DNA of 64,000 nt from Methanoregulaceae archaeon (GCA_015660885.1 JACTUB010000001.1:124001-188000); one strand, 5' to 3'. Positions 29,593 through 40,389 are shown, numbered from the stretch's first letter. Notes: a model not told the origin generated them from the sequence alone. Numbers and translations: made by a program.

Positions 29593-30161
29593 CTTGAGGT
29601 GAATACGTGATACTTGACATCAGGATCCTGTAGTTCTTCAAGGATCCGCAACTGAATCATCTTCTCGGGGTGAGGGATAGATTTAATCCTGCTGGAGATA
29701 TCAGCAAAGTTCACGAATGGTTTTTTATTGCGCTCCTCTAAAATCTCCCACATCAGCTTTTTCCCGATCCCCGGGAGCAGGTGCAACATATGGAGTTTTG
29801 GAGTGATCGAGATGGCTTTATTGAAGAAAGCAACGAAATCGGGTTCGCGATCCTTGACAAGTTTCTCAATCACGAACGGGAGCTCGCCCCGTGCTGTCTG
29901 GGTCAGATCATTGAATCCAATCCGACGCTTTACGCGTTCAATCTTATCCCGCTCAGCATCCCCAATATAAACTTTATCATGGAGCTCAATGGATACATTG
30001 TTCTTGGGAACAAGCTCAAGGAGTTTGAACTGTTCAAGTCCCATTGCCTGAACAATCGGCTCTCTTTTAAAAGGAGGGCGTGGATCGTCAGGGTGGCCTT
30101 TTATTAACACATCCAGTACGATCGCGTTAACCTCTTTTTTTTCCGCCTTCATGTGTCGCAC
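29589..30161 (-). CDS. DUF655 family RNA-binding protein
   Basis: HLLPGIGKKLMWEILEERNKKPF helix-hairpin-helix; position in the L21e-Rpb4-DUF655-KsgA operon. Confidence 0.88.
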   Translation of the reverse strand: MRHMKAEKKEVNAIVLDVLIKGHPDDPRPPFKREPIVQAMGLEQFKLLELVPKNNVSIELHDKVYIGDAERDKIERVKRRIGFNDLTQTARGELPFVIEKLVKDREPDFVAFFNKAISITPKLHMLHLLPGIGKKLMWEILEERNKKPFVNFADISSRIKSIPHPEKMIQLRILEELQDPDVKYHVFTSR

Positions 30162-30162
30162 C

Positions 30163-30522
30163 TCAGAAGTGTGCCATTACCTGTTCGATGATTTTATCGA
30201 GTTCTTCCGGAGAAAGAGTGTACCGCTCTTTTGCAAAGATCGCCCGCACTTCATCACGGGTCTTTGGCATTATATTAGCAATCCTGAAGGCGATCTCAGG
30301 CTTCATCTTTTCCATTTTTAAGAGTTCAGCTACCAGTGCTTTTGCTTTTTCGGGAGAGGTCTTTGCTAGTTGATTGGCATGTTCGATACTGCGCCGGAAC
30401 TCATAGGACATCTCTTTTTCTGCTGCAATCCGTTCAGATTCCACTCCTAACAGGACTCCACGCATCTCAGGGAGTGTAACCCTCTCTTCGCTAATGATAC
30501 CCTTCACTTTCATGCCAGTCAC
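30163..30522 (-). CDS. rpoF: DNA-directed RNA polymerase subunit F (Rpb4)
   Basis: 119 aa, Rpb4-like sequence (TRDEVRAIFAKERYTLSPEELDKIIEQV), in the L21e operon. Confidence 0.88.
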   Translation of the reverse strand: MTGMKVKGIISEERVTLPEMRGVLLGVESERIAAEKEMSYEFRRSIEHANQLAKTSPEKAKALVAELLKMEKMKPEIAFRIANIMPKTRDEVRAIFAKERYTLSPEELDKIIEQVMAHF

Positions 30523-30534
30523 CTCACAGAGAAT

Positions 30535-30825
30535 TTACTTTTGTGCTTTTAGATGTTGTGGTCGCGCAATGACGATTTTATCTGCATTGCCGTCGCGGAT
30601 GGTAAGCATCCAGGCACGCCCACGCTGACCGAGGACAGTTCCTGTCAGTCCATGGAAGCGGCGGTGTGGCATCCCCTTCTGGATTGTGGGATTACAGACA
30701 ATGTGTACCTTGTCGCCAATCTCAAATTTCTGGATGACGCAGGTTACGGGCGGAAGCCCGCGCTCTCTTAAATCTTTCTTGAATTTATACCGTGTTTTCT
30801 TTCTTGGTCCGTTGTGATGTGCCAT
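30535..30825 (-). CDS. rpl21e: 50S ribosomal protein L21e
   Basis: AHHNGPRKKTRYKFKKDLRERG, HRRFHGLTGTVLGQRGRAW. Confidence 0.93.
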   Translation of the reverse strand: MAHHNGPRKKTRYKFKKDLRERGLPPVTCVIQKFEIGDKVHIVCNPTIQKGMPHRRFHGLTGTVLGQRGRAWMLTIRDGNADKIVIARPQHLKAQK

Positions 30826-30828
30826 TAT

Positions 30829-32067
30829 CTAATCTCCCTCCTTTGCTCCATCTACCTGCACGACATCAAGGCAGAATACGTGCGCCGATCTGTTCAGGAT
30901 CTCGGCAAGACTCGGGTGGGTTCTTCCTCCGTCACCCGATACGAGTTCTTTGATGTAGAGACCGGCTTCTCCAAGAACCTCGACAACAAATTTGCCATCT
31001 TGTTCCCCTATATACGCTACATCGAGGACGATTCTCTCACGGATCTTGTCTGCTCTCCGGTGAGCGACCCTTTCGGGTGTGCGCTGGTATATTGTGGCGC
31101 CCTGTAAGGTTTTCAAGGCATTTGCGAACATATCCGCTGATAATGCACCATCAACCTCGACCAGGATCCTGTATTTTTTATGCGCTTTGTTTGACTTAAG
31201 GGTTTCCACTTCAGCACGGTCACTCCAGCGCTTTATCGAAACCGAAACCCTGCCATCCGCTGTCCGGTTGATCTCCTTTTCGAGTTCGTCAAGATCAAGA
31301 GAACGTCTCTTTGGTTCGACCACTTCGAGAATAAATGGCCTTCCCGTACCAATCATCCGTGCGTCTATATCCTCCCTCCCGGCCCCGTGAAGGACCGCAT
31401 TCTGCGCATCGAACGCGTTTATGACCGGTCTCCCGATAAGTTCCTCCACCGAGTCCAGATACTGCGCACCGGTAAAATTGCATTTCTCACATCCTGCACC
31501 CTTACACGCACGGCAGTTCCAGTGTGTCTGGGGGATTCCCCGCTCAAATTTCTGGTACCTCCCGTAAAAAAAGACAGAATTAATCTGCACTTCAGCCGAG
31601 CCCGAGGAAAGATCGAGAATGACAACGATGTCGGGGTTTTTAAAGTCCACCGTCTTCCCGATACGTGCAGATACTGCTTTGCCGACTTCACGGTTCACTT
31701 CTGACTTGAACGGTTCCGGTTCGTTAAGTGACAGATCACTCCAGACCATTTCCTCATTCTCGGCAATGAGCGGGGGTACCCTGCACCCAATCAGGAATGT
31801 TGAAAACTCAATGCCCGCTGTAGTTGCAATCACACGATCTACCCATTCTGGAATTGAATCAAAAAAATTGCCGCAGACCCAGCAGCTACTGCTGAATTTC
31901 GTATACGGCAGGTTCTCTGCAAGGGCCAGTGCAATCTTGAGGCTGCGCCCGCGTTCGTCATCGGAGAGTCCATGAGAGCGTTTGCCGAAGAACCGGCCGA
32001 GGCAATGGTCGCAGCATTCACCGTATGCAAGGATCGATTTTACCTGTTGGTTTATTTCCACCCGCAT
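30829..32067 (-). CDS. pus10: tRNA pseudouridine(54/55) synthase Pus10
   Basis: CDHCLGRFFGKRSHGLSDDERG, GAGREDIDARMIGTGRPFILEVVEPKRR, QRTPERVAHRRADK. Start at MRVEINQQ preferred. Confidence 0.92.
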   Translation of the reverse strand: MRVEINQQVKSILAYGECCDHCLGRFFGKRSHGLSDDERGRSLKIALALAENLPYTKFSSSCWVCGNFFDSIPEWVDRVIATTAGIEFSTFLIGCRVPPLIAENEEMVWSDLSLNEPEPFKSEVNREVGKAVSARIGKTVDFKNPDIVVILDLSSGSAEVQINSVFFYGRYQKFERGIPQTHWNCRACKGAGCEKCNFTGAQYLDSVEELIGRPVINAFDAQNAVLHGAGREDIDARMIGTGRPFILEVVEPKRRSLDLDELEKEINRTADGRVSVSIKRWSDRAEVETLKSNKAHKKYRILVEVDGALSADMFANALKTLQGATIYQRTPERVAHRRADKIRERIVLDVAYIGEQDGKFVVEVLGEAGLYIKELVSGDGGRTHPSLAEILNRSAHVFCLDVVQVDGAKEGD

Positions 32068-32630
32068 CTTCTCCTGTCCAGTTCGTTGTGTACAATAGTA
32101 ATTGTATGATCGGCATGGATGCACGGAGGCCCTACCGAATACCGTGGACACTGCTTCGTCTGCAATTCCTCGTCATCGGTAAAATTGAGGTGATCGGAGA
32201 GAAGGAATGCATCGGGAATTATCCCTGCAGTCCTTATATCGGTTCCCCTCTCATCGAGCACAGCAAATACATGTTCCGTCATAAGCTGTGGAAGTCCTCC
32301 TTTGCGCACAGATACCCCTGGTGCAGCTTCACGAAACTCACTCCCTGTGGGAATGTCCAGTGCTTTTTTGATCAGCGCACCTGCACTCCTTTCATCCGGA
32401 GAGAGAGAACGTACAGCATTTCCGGAAAATCTGACAGTTTTTGGTGGTGCCGGTTCCCCGCAGAGGACCAGATAACAATCTACATCCCGGCGCATATCAT
32501 GCGAAAGAAAAAGAGAGGCATTTACGCACCGGCAGAGGATATCCATGCGCCCACCGCTCCCCGGCAGGTCATTGAGGGTAAAAGCCCCGTCTGTATGGGC
32601 AAGGTGACCGATAATGGCAAATGAGGTCAT
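32052..32630 (-). CDS. trmY: tRNA (pseudouridine(54)-N(1))-methyltransferase
   Basis: GRMDILCRCVNASLFLSHDMRRDV, YSVGPPCIHADHTITIVHNELDR (SPOUT); coupled to pus10. Confidence 0.9.
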   Translation of the reverse strand: MTSFAIIGHLAHTDGAFTLNDLPGSGGRMDILCRCVNASLFLSHDMRRDVDCYLVLCGEPAPPKTVRFSGNAVRSLSPDERSAGALIKKALDIPTGSEFREAAPGVSVRKGGLPQLMTEHVFAVLDERGTDIRTAGIIPDAFLLSDHLNFTDDEELQTKQCPRYSVGPPCIHADHTITIVHNELDRRRCGWK

Positions 32631-32631
32631 C

Positions 32632-33954
32632 TTACTGCAATCCGGAGAAACGCTTCATTAAGCGCTGCATGTTGAATTTTCCTCCGCCGCTTCGTAATCC
32701 TTTCAGAGTACGCTGCATCATTTTGAAGTACTTGAGGAGTTCCCGTACTTCATCAGGAGTTGCTCCGGCTCCACGGGCTATCCGCTGCATGCGTGAGCTG
32801 TTGATCAATGAAGGATCATCAAGCTCGTAAGGAGTCATCGAGTCCATAATGATCCGGTACCGCACCATTTTAGTGCTTGTGACATCGTAAACCCCCTCGG
32901 GAAGTTCCATATTGCCCATGGGGAGCATCCCCATGATCTGCTTAAGGGGACCCATCTTGTTAAGTGCTTCGAGCTGTTTATACATGTCGCGGAGGGTAAA
33001 CTTCCCTTTCATCATCGCATTGACGTCTATGTCATCTGGTTTGATCGCTCCTTCCGCTTTCTCAAGAAGCGCCTTTAAGTCCCCCATGCCAAGAAGACGG
33101 GAGATGAAGCCGTCAGGATCGAATCGCTCGAGATCCTCAATGGTCTCCCCACTTCCGATAAAAGCAATGCCGCTTTTGGTCTCAGCCACAGCGGAGAGTG
33201 CTCCGCCACCTTTTGCGGTACCATCCATCTTGGTAATGATGACGCCATCGATATTTATCGCCTCATGGAATCGTCTAGCCTGTTCGCTTGCCTGCTGTCC
33301 GAGTGCTGCATCGATAACGAGCCAGCGATGCGTAGCTTTAGTGAGATTATTAAGCTCGATTATTTCCTTTATGAGATCAGCTTCGAGAGCGTGCCTTCCC
33401 TGGGTATCAACAATAACCGTTTCAAGATCTTTCAGGTTCCCGAGCCCTTCACGGGTAATCTTAATAGCATCTTTTTCCAGTGGATTACCAAAACAGGGGA
33501 CGTTGATCTTCGCGCAGAGAGTGGAAAGCTGGTCATATGCACCCGGGCGGAATGTATCTGCACAGATTACCCCGGCTTTCATGCCCTTTTTCTGGAAGTA
33601 GCGGGCAAGCTTCGCAGTTGTGGTGGTTTTGCCGCTTCCCTGTAATCCTGCCATGAGGATTATCTGGGGCTCAAGTCTTATGTCAGCAGACGCCCAGACA
33701 AGCCGGACAAGCTCCTGATAAACGATCCGCAGCACATGCTCCCGGACATTGGTTCCCTTTGGCAGTTGTTCATCGAGCGACCGTATACGGATTGCTTTGC
33801 TCAGCTCCATGACAAGCTTTACGTTCACATCCGCAGAGATCAGTGCCCTTTGGAGATCTTTAACCAGCTCGTCGACCGCAGCACGATCGATCACCGATTT
33901 TCCAGCGAGTTTCTTCAATGCGTCCTTGAGCGAAGTAGAGAGATTGTCAAGCAT
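32632..33954 (-). CDS. Signal recognition particle protein SRP54
   Basis: [32 protein letters not shown]-terminal M domain. Confidence 0.94.
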   Translation of the reverse strand: MLDNLSTSLKDALKKLAGKSVIDRAAVDELVKDLQRALISADVNVKLVMELSKAIRIRSLDEQLPKGTNVREHVLRIVYQELVRLVWASADIRLEPQIILMAGLQGSGKTTTTAKLARYFQKKGMKAGVICADTFRPGAYDQLSTLCAKINVPCFGNPLEKDAIKITREGLGNLKDLETVIVDTQGRHALEADLIKEIIELNNLTKATHRWLVIDAALGQQASEQARRFHEAINIDGVIITKMDGTAKGGGALSAVAETKSGIAFIGSGETIEDLERFDPDGFISRLLGMGDLKALLEKAEGAIKPDDIDVNAMMKGKFTLRDMYKQLEALNKMGPLKQIMGMLPMGNMELPEGVYDVTSTKMVRYRIIMDSMTPYELDDPSLINSSRMQRIARGAGATPDEVRELLKYFKMMQRTLKGLRSGGGKFNMQRLMKRFSGLQ

Positions 33955-34994
33955 CAGCTGTCACTTCCCAGGAGTTCTTCGACAACCTGCGCCGGTTCAA
34001 AGAGCATGATATCTTCATATCGCTGACCAGTGCCAAGAAACATAAGCGGCTTTCCAATAGTGTGAGCGATTGAAATAGCAGCCCCGCCCCGGGAATCCAT
34101 ATCCACCTTAGTGAGCACTATTGCGTCTGCACCGACGGTACGGTCAAATTCGGCAGCTCTTATAACTGCATCGTTACCGGCCACTGCTTCATCGACATAG
34201 ACAACGAGATCAGGTTTCATGACCCGCCGGATCTTTTCAAGCTGGCTCATCAGGTTGGATTTGGTATGGAATCTCCCCGCAGTATCAGCGAGCACGACAT
34301 CGATCTTATGCGAAACTGCATACTGGACTGAATCAAAGAGCACCGCGGAAGGATCAGCTCCCTCCTGATGCTGGATAATTTTTAGGCCGATGCGTTCTGC
34401 ATGCACGCCGATCTGCTCTATTGCGCCGGCACGGTACGTGTCCCCCCCGCCAATCACAACAGTATATCCCTGTTTTTTTAAGTATGCCCCGATTTTTGCA
34501 ACGGTCGTGGTTTTGCCTGTACCGTTGACGCCGGTAAAAAGGATCTTTACCGGCCGGCTGTGGGTTTTGATATAATCCACAAGGTTAAACCCGTTACCAA
34601 GGACCTCAAGTAGTGCACTCTTTAATGCGCCGACCACGAGTGCATCAACAGACCGGCCGATCTTCCGGTGTTTTCCAATCAAACTCGTTCGGACACGCGC
34701 AATAATCGCGTCACAGACCGGCAGCGCCACGTCACTCTCGAGGAGCGTCATCTCGAGTTCAGAGAGTGCATCTGATATATCTTTTTCTGAAACGATCAGT
34801 TCCCGATCGATAACTAATACTTTAACCTTGTCAGCAAACGTTGGTGCACCAGGAGAAACTGTTTTTTTTGCTGCTGCATCAGTCGCTGTTTCTATCGCAT
34901 CCGTGGCTGGTGCCTGATTGGCCTCAGCTCCCTGAATGCTGCTTCCCAACCGGTCCCTGGCCGCCTGCAGCTTCTCTTTGAGTCCCCCGAACAT
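33954..34994 (-). CDS. ftsY: SRP receptor FtsY
   Basis: [54 protein letters not shown]. Confidence 0.94.
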   Translation of the reverse strand: MFGGLKEKLQAARDRLGSSIQGAEANQAPATDAIETATDAAAKKTVSPGAPTFADKVKVLVIDRELIVSEKDISDALSELEMTLLESDVALPVCDAIIARVRTSLIGKHRKIGRSVDALVVGALKSALLEVLGNGFNLVDYIKTHSRPVKILFTGVNGTGKTTTVAKIGAYLKKQGYTVVIGGGDTYRAGAIEQIGVHAERIGLKIIQHQEGADPSAVLFDSVQYAVSHKIDVVLADTAGRFHTKSNLMSQLEKIRRVMKPDLVVYVDEAVAGNDAVIRAAEFDRTVGADAIVLTKVDMDSRGGAAISIAHTIGKPLMFLGTGQRYEDIMLFEPAQVVEELLGSDS

Positions 34995-35010
34995 GCGAGA
35001 AAAAACCCCG

Positions 35011-35463
35011 TTACTCCTGATCCTGTCCTGCCGCTACTGTTTGCTGGTACCCGGATTCAAGTCTCTTATTTATTTCATTCATCTGAGAACGCAGACGATC
35101 GAGCGTCTCGGCAACATTCTTTTGCGAGGCTTCCATCTCTATGATACGTTCTTTTAAAAATTCGGCGGCATCTTTGTTCGATCGCTCGACAACAACTTCG
35201 GCGCCAATACTCAGAAGTATTTTATCGGGTTCGAGAACCTTTGCCCTGACGCTTGCTCCGCCACCGATCTGAAGGAGAACAATCCCATCATCGGCTGAGA
35301 GCATTGCCTGAAGCGTTTCTATAGCCGCAAACGCCTCCATCCTCCCGTTCTCCAGCATTTCCAGCTGACTGACAAAAATCTCGGCCTGCTGCCCGTATTC
35401 TTTCAGGTAATGCTGGAGTGTCATCAGTTCACTCTGGGTCATCGGTTGCGTCGTATCTGCCAA
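35011..35463 (-). CDS. pfdA: Prefoldin subunit alpha
   Basis: Coiled-coil ends with central LLQIGGGASVRAKVLEPDKILLSIGAEVVVERS; next to ftsY. Confidence 0.88.
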   Translation of the reverse strand: MADTTQPMTQSELMTLQHYLKEYGQQAEIFVSQLEMLENGRMEAFAAIETLQAMLSADDGIVLLQIGGGASVRAKVLEPDKILLSIGAEVVVERSNKDAAEFLKERIIEMEASQKNVAETLDRLRSQMNEINKRLESGYQQTVAAGQDQE

Positions 35464-35722
35464 AATCCTCCACTCCTCAATATCTGGTATCCTGATTTAT
35501 TCCTGATATGTATGTCCTCCGGCATCATAAATACATCATGGTTAGACTTGTGGAGGAAACAACAGGAGTCGAAGTTCAAAAACCAAACAAAGGACGCGGG
35601 GGAAATGATCACCTTGAGTAAGTGGGGTCAGTGAAAATGTCAGATTAATCAGGGACAGGATCATAGACTGTGTCTGAAAAGCCCTCCGGAAAGATACACC
35701 CGGATCTCCCCAATTCAGTCTC

Positions 35723-35905
35723 CGATTGGCTGGTCCGGAGGACTTTCCGGCACTAATTCTCAAAAAACGTACACTAATTTTTCAGGGATCTCTCAATTCT
35801 CTGTCAATTCAGCTATCAAAGGCTATCCTGGAGCTGGAAATGGCCGCTAATAGCACCTATTGGGAGGCGAAAAAGAGAGTGTCGAGGGGTATAGCATAGG
35901 GAGGT
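35723..35905 (+). repeat. Left copy of an imperfect direct repeat flanking the AT-rich island
   Basis: Shares ATTGgC..TCCGGA..TTTCCGG.ACTA....AAAAAACGTACACT..TTTT and CGCTAAT....CTA.TGGGAGGC.AAA with 40597-40790. Confidence 0.7.
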
Positions 35906-36144
35906 GGGGGCATCTTAAATTTTTGAGATTATACTATCGTGCACCTTTTGATGATGAAGTCTTGCATTCTGTGAGGTACTAGTCAGATGGCGGCATTTTA
36001 GGAGGTGAAAATAGCCTTGGATGAAAATGTAAGAATCGGATTCATTTTAGAGAAAATATATACTTCCCTCTAAACATCAAATAAATATCAAACCAAGAAA
36101 ATTTTGGAGAGAACGACGACTTTTTGATTTACCGGAAGAAAAAC

Positions 36145-37587
36145 ATGAAAAAACAAATTAGTGCAATTATTATTCTGAGTATCCTCTTCATTTATTCTGT
36201 TTTCTATCTTCCACAAGGTCTTGTTAGAGATTTTTTAATTATTGTAATACCAGTGGTCCTTAGTTTTTTGGGTTATACTATTCGGGATTTTTTTCAGGAA
36301 TTGAATGAGAAAAGAGCGGCCAAAAAAATTCAAAACCAAGTTATTAATAATTTAACAAGGTTTTTCCCGAAATATTTGCCAAATAGCTTGAAATTGAAAA
36401 ATCTTGACAACGAAGTAGATGAAATCAAATTATTAACACAAATTTTACGAGATAACTTTACTCAAAATGACGACCAATTCATCACTGGATGTATTCTGTG
36501 TTACTACTGCAAAAAGTGGAACGATAATAAGAACTCAGACGATTTTTACAAAATCAAGCAATATGCAGATCTTTTAGGGGTGAAGAACTTTCAAATTACT
36601 GATGGTTTAAATACATTTTTAGAATTATACTATTTTGTCATCAAACCGGATGGAATTAATGAAATTAATAATGATCTTCTCTTGAAACATTTTATTGAAC
36701 ATTATTACAAAGAATTGTATCTTTTTGAAATCGCAAAAGAGATTAGCCAAACAAAGAATTTACACGACACTTTGAAACAATTAATTACCGAAGGCAAATT
36801 TTCGACATACGGAATAACTAGAGAATCACTTAAAAAAATACAGAAGGATGTCAAATATCGACTTTCTTCCGAGAGAATGTTTATTGTATTACACGATGGG
36901 GTTAATGACGAAGTAAAGAATTATTTACGGTCGCTTCCTGGATTGTCTGGTTGTAATCCATCGGCGAGAAATATTGATATAAATGCAAAATATGGGATGT
37001 TTATTGTTAAACCTCCAAAAATTAATTCATCTCCGGAATTTGTTGAAATTATCAAATCACTCTGTGATAAAAATTCGGAGATCATTGTTAGGATAATTCC
37101 TATTGATTTTTCGAAAGATGAGGTATTTACAGTTCCAGCTAATCGATCGTTTACTAGCGAAAAAATGTTGAACTGCTATAACGCGATCGAATGGTTTAAA
37201 ACCGGATATGAATCTGAGGACGCTCTAATATGGAATGAAATAGCAAAATCGTCCGTAACATTGAATGAACTCGCAAGTATTATTCCGTTCAATATTTTTT
37301 GTCCTGGACTTTTCGAATCGGAAAGAATGTTTCTCATTACACATTACGATACAATCAAGGAAAAGCTCAATGTTACAACTTTGAACGAGTGGAAAAATAT
37401 CAATCCTTTGCTATTAGCAACGCATTTGATGAGTAAAGGTATGCCCGATTATAATCAAGAAGAGATGAGCGTATTAAAAATTCGTTCAGAAAGTGAAAAA
37501 GAAGATCGGGTTACTGAGAGATTCCTTGAACTGGCTAATCAGATTGTTGATGGAGCCAAAAAAGTTGATGAAGCAATAAACAAATGA
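36145..37587 (+). CDS. Uncharacterised protein with N-terminal TM hairpin
   Basis: Two N-terminal TM helices (ISAIIILSILFIYSVFYLP, DFLIIVIPVVLSFLGYTI), then a large soluble region; AT-rich. Confidence 0.8.
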   Translation: MKKQISAIIILSILFIYSVFYLPQGLVRDFLIIVIPVVLSFLGYTIRDFFQELNEKRAAKKIQNQVINNLTRFFPKYLPNSLKLKNLDNEVDEIKLLTQILRDNFTQNDDQFITGCILCYYCKKWNDNKNSDDFYKIKQYADLLGVKNFQITDGLNTFLELYYFVIKPDGINEINNDLLLKHFIEHYYKELYLFEIAKEISQTKNLHDTLKQLITEGKFSTYGITRESLKKIQKDVKYRLSSERMFIVLHDGVNDEVKNYLRSLPGLSGCNPSARNIDINAKYGMFIVKPPKINSSPEFVEIIKSLCDKNSEIIVRIIPIDFSKDEVFTVPANRSFTSEKMLNCYNAIEWFKTGYESEDALIWNEIAKSSVTLNELASIIPFNIFCPGLFESERMFLITHYDTIKEKLNVTTLNEWKNINPLLLATHLMSKGMPDYNQEEMSVLKIRSESEKEDRVTERFLELANQIVDGAKKVDEAINK

Positions 37588-37752
37588 ACGTAATCACCGC
37601 CTAGCAAATTTCGGCGATTTCCTAAATATTTCAGAATAGCTTGATTAATTGCTTTTACGAATCTACCTTAATTTTTTTTAAATATCATTTTTACATAGAA
37701 TTCATGGATAAAACTAAATAACAAATGTCGGTAATTTTACTTAAGGCGCAAT

Positions 37753-38505
37753 ATGAGCGATGATGGATTTAAACTTCCGATTTCTTCGTATGAAGAATTA
37801 ATAAAAATAATTCGAGCATATGGTACTATTGAGCGAGAACTGAGTTTAACAGATGTAAGCCAAACTGCTACGATCAATTCCACAACTATTAGTGGGAACA
37901 ATGCATTTCTGGTATCGACAGGAATAATTGAAGGTGGGAGTGGCGGTAAAAAAATAATTACAAAAATTGGCCATTCTCTGGCTCTATCATTAGACCATGA
38001 AATGCCGTCAGAGATTAGGACAAATTGGGAGAATATCATTAAAAATAATGAATTCCTCTCAAAAATTTATGCAGCCATACGGATTAGAAAGGTAATGGAT
38101 CGAAATACCTTGATTTCACATATAGCATACTCTGCGGGTCAAAAAAAAGGAAAAAAAATAATCGCGGGTGCCGGTTCGATTATTGATATTTTAAAAGCGG
38201 CTGAGTTAATCATTGATACCGACGATAAGATTGTGCCAACCAAAGAAACCATTTCTGATGATAAACAAAATCAAAACAACTTAGTAAATTCTTCGTCTAA
38301 AATTTCGAAAAAGTTAGAGACTGAAAAGACACCTTATGAAAACGAGGTTAGTGATAGAATAGGCGATTCCCGTCTAAATATCGAAATAAAAATATCGGTT
38401 AATTGCACCTCTAACGAATTCCTTGAGTTTTACCCAAAATTGAAAGAATTAACTAAAGAGCGGATTGGAAATTTGATCATTGAACCGGGAAATATGTCGA
38501 GATAA
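37753..38505 (+). CDS. Uncharacterised protein with winged-helix-like N-terminus (DUF5343-like by eye)
   Basis: SYEELIKIIRAYGTIERELSLTDVSQTATINSTTISGNNAFLVSTGIIEGG...KKIITKIGHSLALSL reads like a wHTH; C-terminal LNIEIKISVNC strand. Confidence 0.75.
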   Translation: MSDDGFKLPISSYEELIKIIRAYGTIERELSLTDVSQTATINSTTISGNNAFLVSTGIIEGGSGGKKIITKIGHSLALSLDHEMPSEIRTNWENIIKNNEFLSKIYAAIRIRKVMDRNTLISHIAYSAGQKKGKKIIAGAGSIIDILKAAELIIDTDDKIVPTKETISDDKQNQNNLVNSSSKISKKLETEKTPYENEVSDRIGDSRLNIEIKISVNCTSNEFLEFYPKLKELTKERIGNLIIEPGNMSR

Positions 38506-38509
38506 TTTT

Positions 38510-39466
38510 ATGACAAGATCGTTTTCCCGCGCAACTGCAGAGCAAGTCATTGGGGTTGTAGAATCGATAGTTCAAAATGGGAAACCAAGCGATATCGATT
38601 TTGTCGAAAAATTCTGTGATCAACCCCACGAGACTGCGAAATCAGCTCTCGAATTAGCGATTGATTTGGGATTTTTACGTGAAAATAACGGAAAATTTGA
38701 GAAAGCAAATTATTTTTGTGATTTGCTAGTCTCTCCATCTGAAACACAAAAAGCCGCAATCCTACGAATTCAGTTGGAGTCTTATGAGCCTTTTGTGATG
38801 TACAGAAAATTATTGAAAGTCAATCAAAGAGCCATCACTGCTGCAAAACAAACTGTAACAATACTTGATCTTGCCGAACACCATGAGGCGGTTAATGAGA
38901 CACTTATCAGTCTTGGAACATATAGTCATGCTTTAACTACTGGCGGTGCGGGAATCTATCATTCGACTGAGGAGTCATTAGAAAATCCTTTAGTTTCAAT
39001 TGTAAAGGGATGCGAAAATATAGCTAGTGCTAAGAACAAAATTCGAGATGACTTAGGAAATTCAATCCCAAGCAGATTATCAGATGAAATAATTATTAAT
39101 CCTCTATCTGAGGCTCTGATCAAATGCACACAAAATGACCCTCGGGGGGCTGTATTATTTGCAGGAAATTCGATTGAATCTTTTTTAGATCATTATGGAA
39201 CTCTAGTAGGCGTTGCATTGATTAATAAAACTGGAATTAATGCAAAAATTGATGAACTATCCCGACTCCAAAAACTGCCAAAAAAATTAGCTAATGTGGG
39301 GAAATATTTAGGGCACATTAGAAATGCTGCCGATCATGGAAACGATCCTGAAATATCAATGCCTTGGACAATAACAAATCGAACAGGACTGGAATATGTA
39401 TCAGTCGCAATTTCATTTATTGTCAGCTGTATGACATATCAAAATGAGAGAAGGGCAATAATTTAG
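38510..39466 (+). CDS. Uncharacterised protein with winged-helix-like N-terminus and C-terminal HEPN-like R-N-x3-H motif
   Basis: GHIRNAADHGND near the C-terminus; helical C-terminal half. Start at 38510 five bases after the upstream stop. Confidence 0.75.
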   Translation: MTRSFSRATAEQVIGVVESIVQNGKPSDIDFVEKFCDQPHETAKSALELAIDLGFLRENNGKFEKANYFCDLLVSPSETQKAAILRIQLESYEPFVMYRKLLKVNQRAITAAKQTVTILDLAEHHEAVNETLISLGTYSHALTTGGAGIYHSTEESLENPLVSIVKGCENIASAKNKIRDDLGNSIPSRLSDEIIINPLSEALIKCTQNDPRGAVLFAGNSIESFLDHYGTLVGVALINKTGINAKIDELSRLQKLPKKLANVGKYLGHIRNAADHGNDPEISMPWTITNRTGLEYVSVAISFIVSCMTYQNERRAII

Positions 39467-40326
39467 ATTTTTTTGGATACCTCAGCCAAATTTTCAAGCG
39501 GAGATTTTTCTTTATCATCGGTCATCAAGTTCAATGATTTCCTGTAAATGGGTATCATCGTTAACAAGAGATCCCACGCATCAGAGTTTTTTCTAATTTT
39601 TAAGATGAAAAAATCCGTGTTTAATATTGACCATTCCGGTTCGGGTGAAAAGGATAGATCCTGTTTTTTGATCAATACTTTTTCCTTATCAACCAATTCT
39701 CCATTTGATTCCGTAGATTTTCCTATTACTTCACTATTTTGTCCGTTTGAGGATTTTTCGGTTCCAATATTTCCTAAATCTCCTTTATTCCGATATATTT
39801 CAATAATATTCTTTGCGTCCGAATTAATCTGAAATCTTGTCGATTTACCTTTTCTTCCAAGAAACATTTTTCCTATTCCAGAAAATTCTAACAATTGAAA
39901 AAAAAATGAAGTTGCTTTTGATAAGTTTTCTTCACCTAATTTAAAGTTCATTTCTCGTGCCCAAATTTGCTGAACAAAATCTGAAGGGATTACATCTTTT
40001 CCCACTTTCATCATTCTTTCAAAAGCGATATCATATGGTTTGTATTTCTGAATTATTTCGGAAAAAACTTTTTTTTGTTTAATTTTATCATCTGTTTCCC
40101 ACGCAATATTTTTTCCAATCGGAGTTAATGACGGTTTATCATTTTCGATAATAATAGCATTTAATTCGATTGCTGCGTGTCTAGATTTTGAAAACGCACC
40201 ACCCATTCTCAAAGATAATTCGCCTTCAGTTGTTGATGGACGCTTTTTAATTTCATCCAAAATTAATAAAAATTTTTCAACAGCTAATCCATAAGGTAGC
40301 GTTTCATCTGCTTTATCGATGGCCAT
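39463..40326 (-). CDS. Uncharacterised protein with winged-helix-like repeats, convergent with the HEPN-like gene
   Basis: FLLILDEIKKRPSTTEGELSLRMGGAFSKSRHAAIELNAIIIENDKPSLTPIGKNIAW; stop overlaps the 3' end of the + strand gene by 4 nt. Confidence 0.75.
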   Translation of the reverse strand: MAIDKADETLPYGLAVEKFLLILDEIKKRPSTTEGELSLRMGGAFSKSRHAAIELNAIIIENDKPSLTPIGKNIAWETDDKIKQKKVFSEIIQKYKPYDIAFERMMKVGKDVIPSDFVQQIWAREMNFKLGEENLSKATSFFFQLLEFSGIGKMFLGRKGKSTRFQINSDAKNIIEIYRNKGDLGNIGTEKSSNGQNSEVIGKSTESNGELVDKEKVLIKKQDLSFSPEPEWSILNTDFFILKIRKNSDAWDLLLTMIPIYRKSLNLMTDDKEKSPLENLAEVSKKI

Positions 40327-40389
40327 TTTTTTCAACTCACAAAAATATCTTCGTATTTCTACATATAAAAATAGTAGTTAAAAAAAATT

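Noticed and set aside
32912-33601. 229-aa + strand ORF antisense to SRP54
   Set aside because: Shadow ORF; low-complexity Ser-rich translation.
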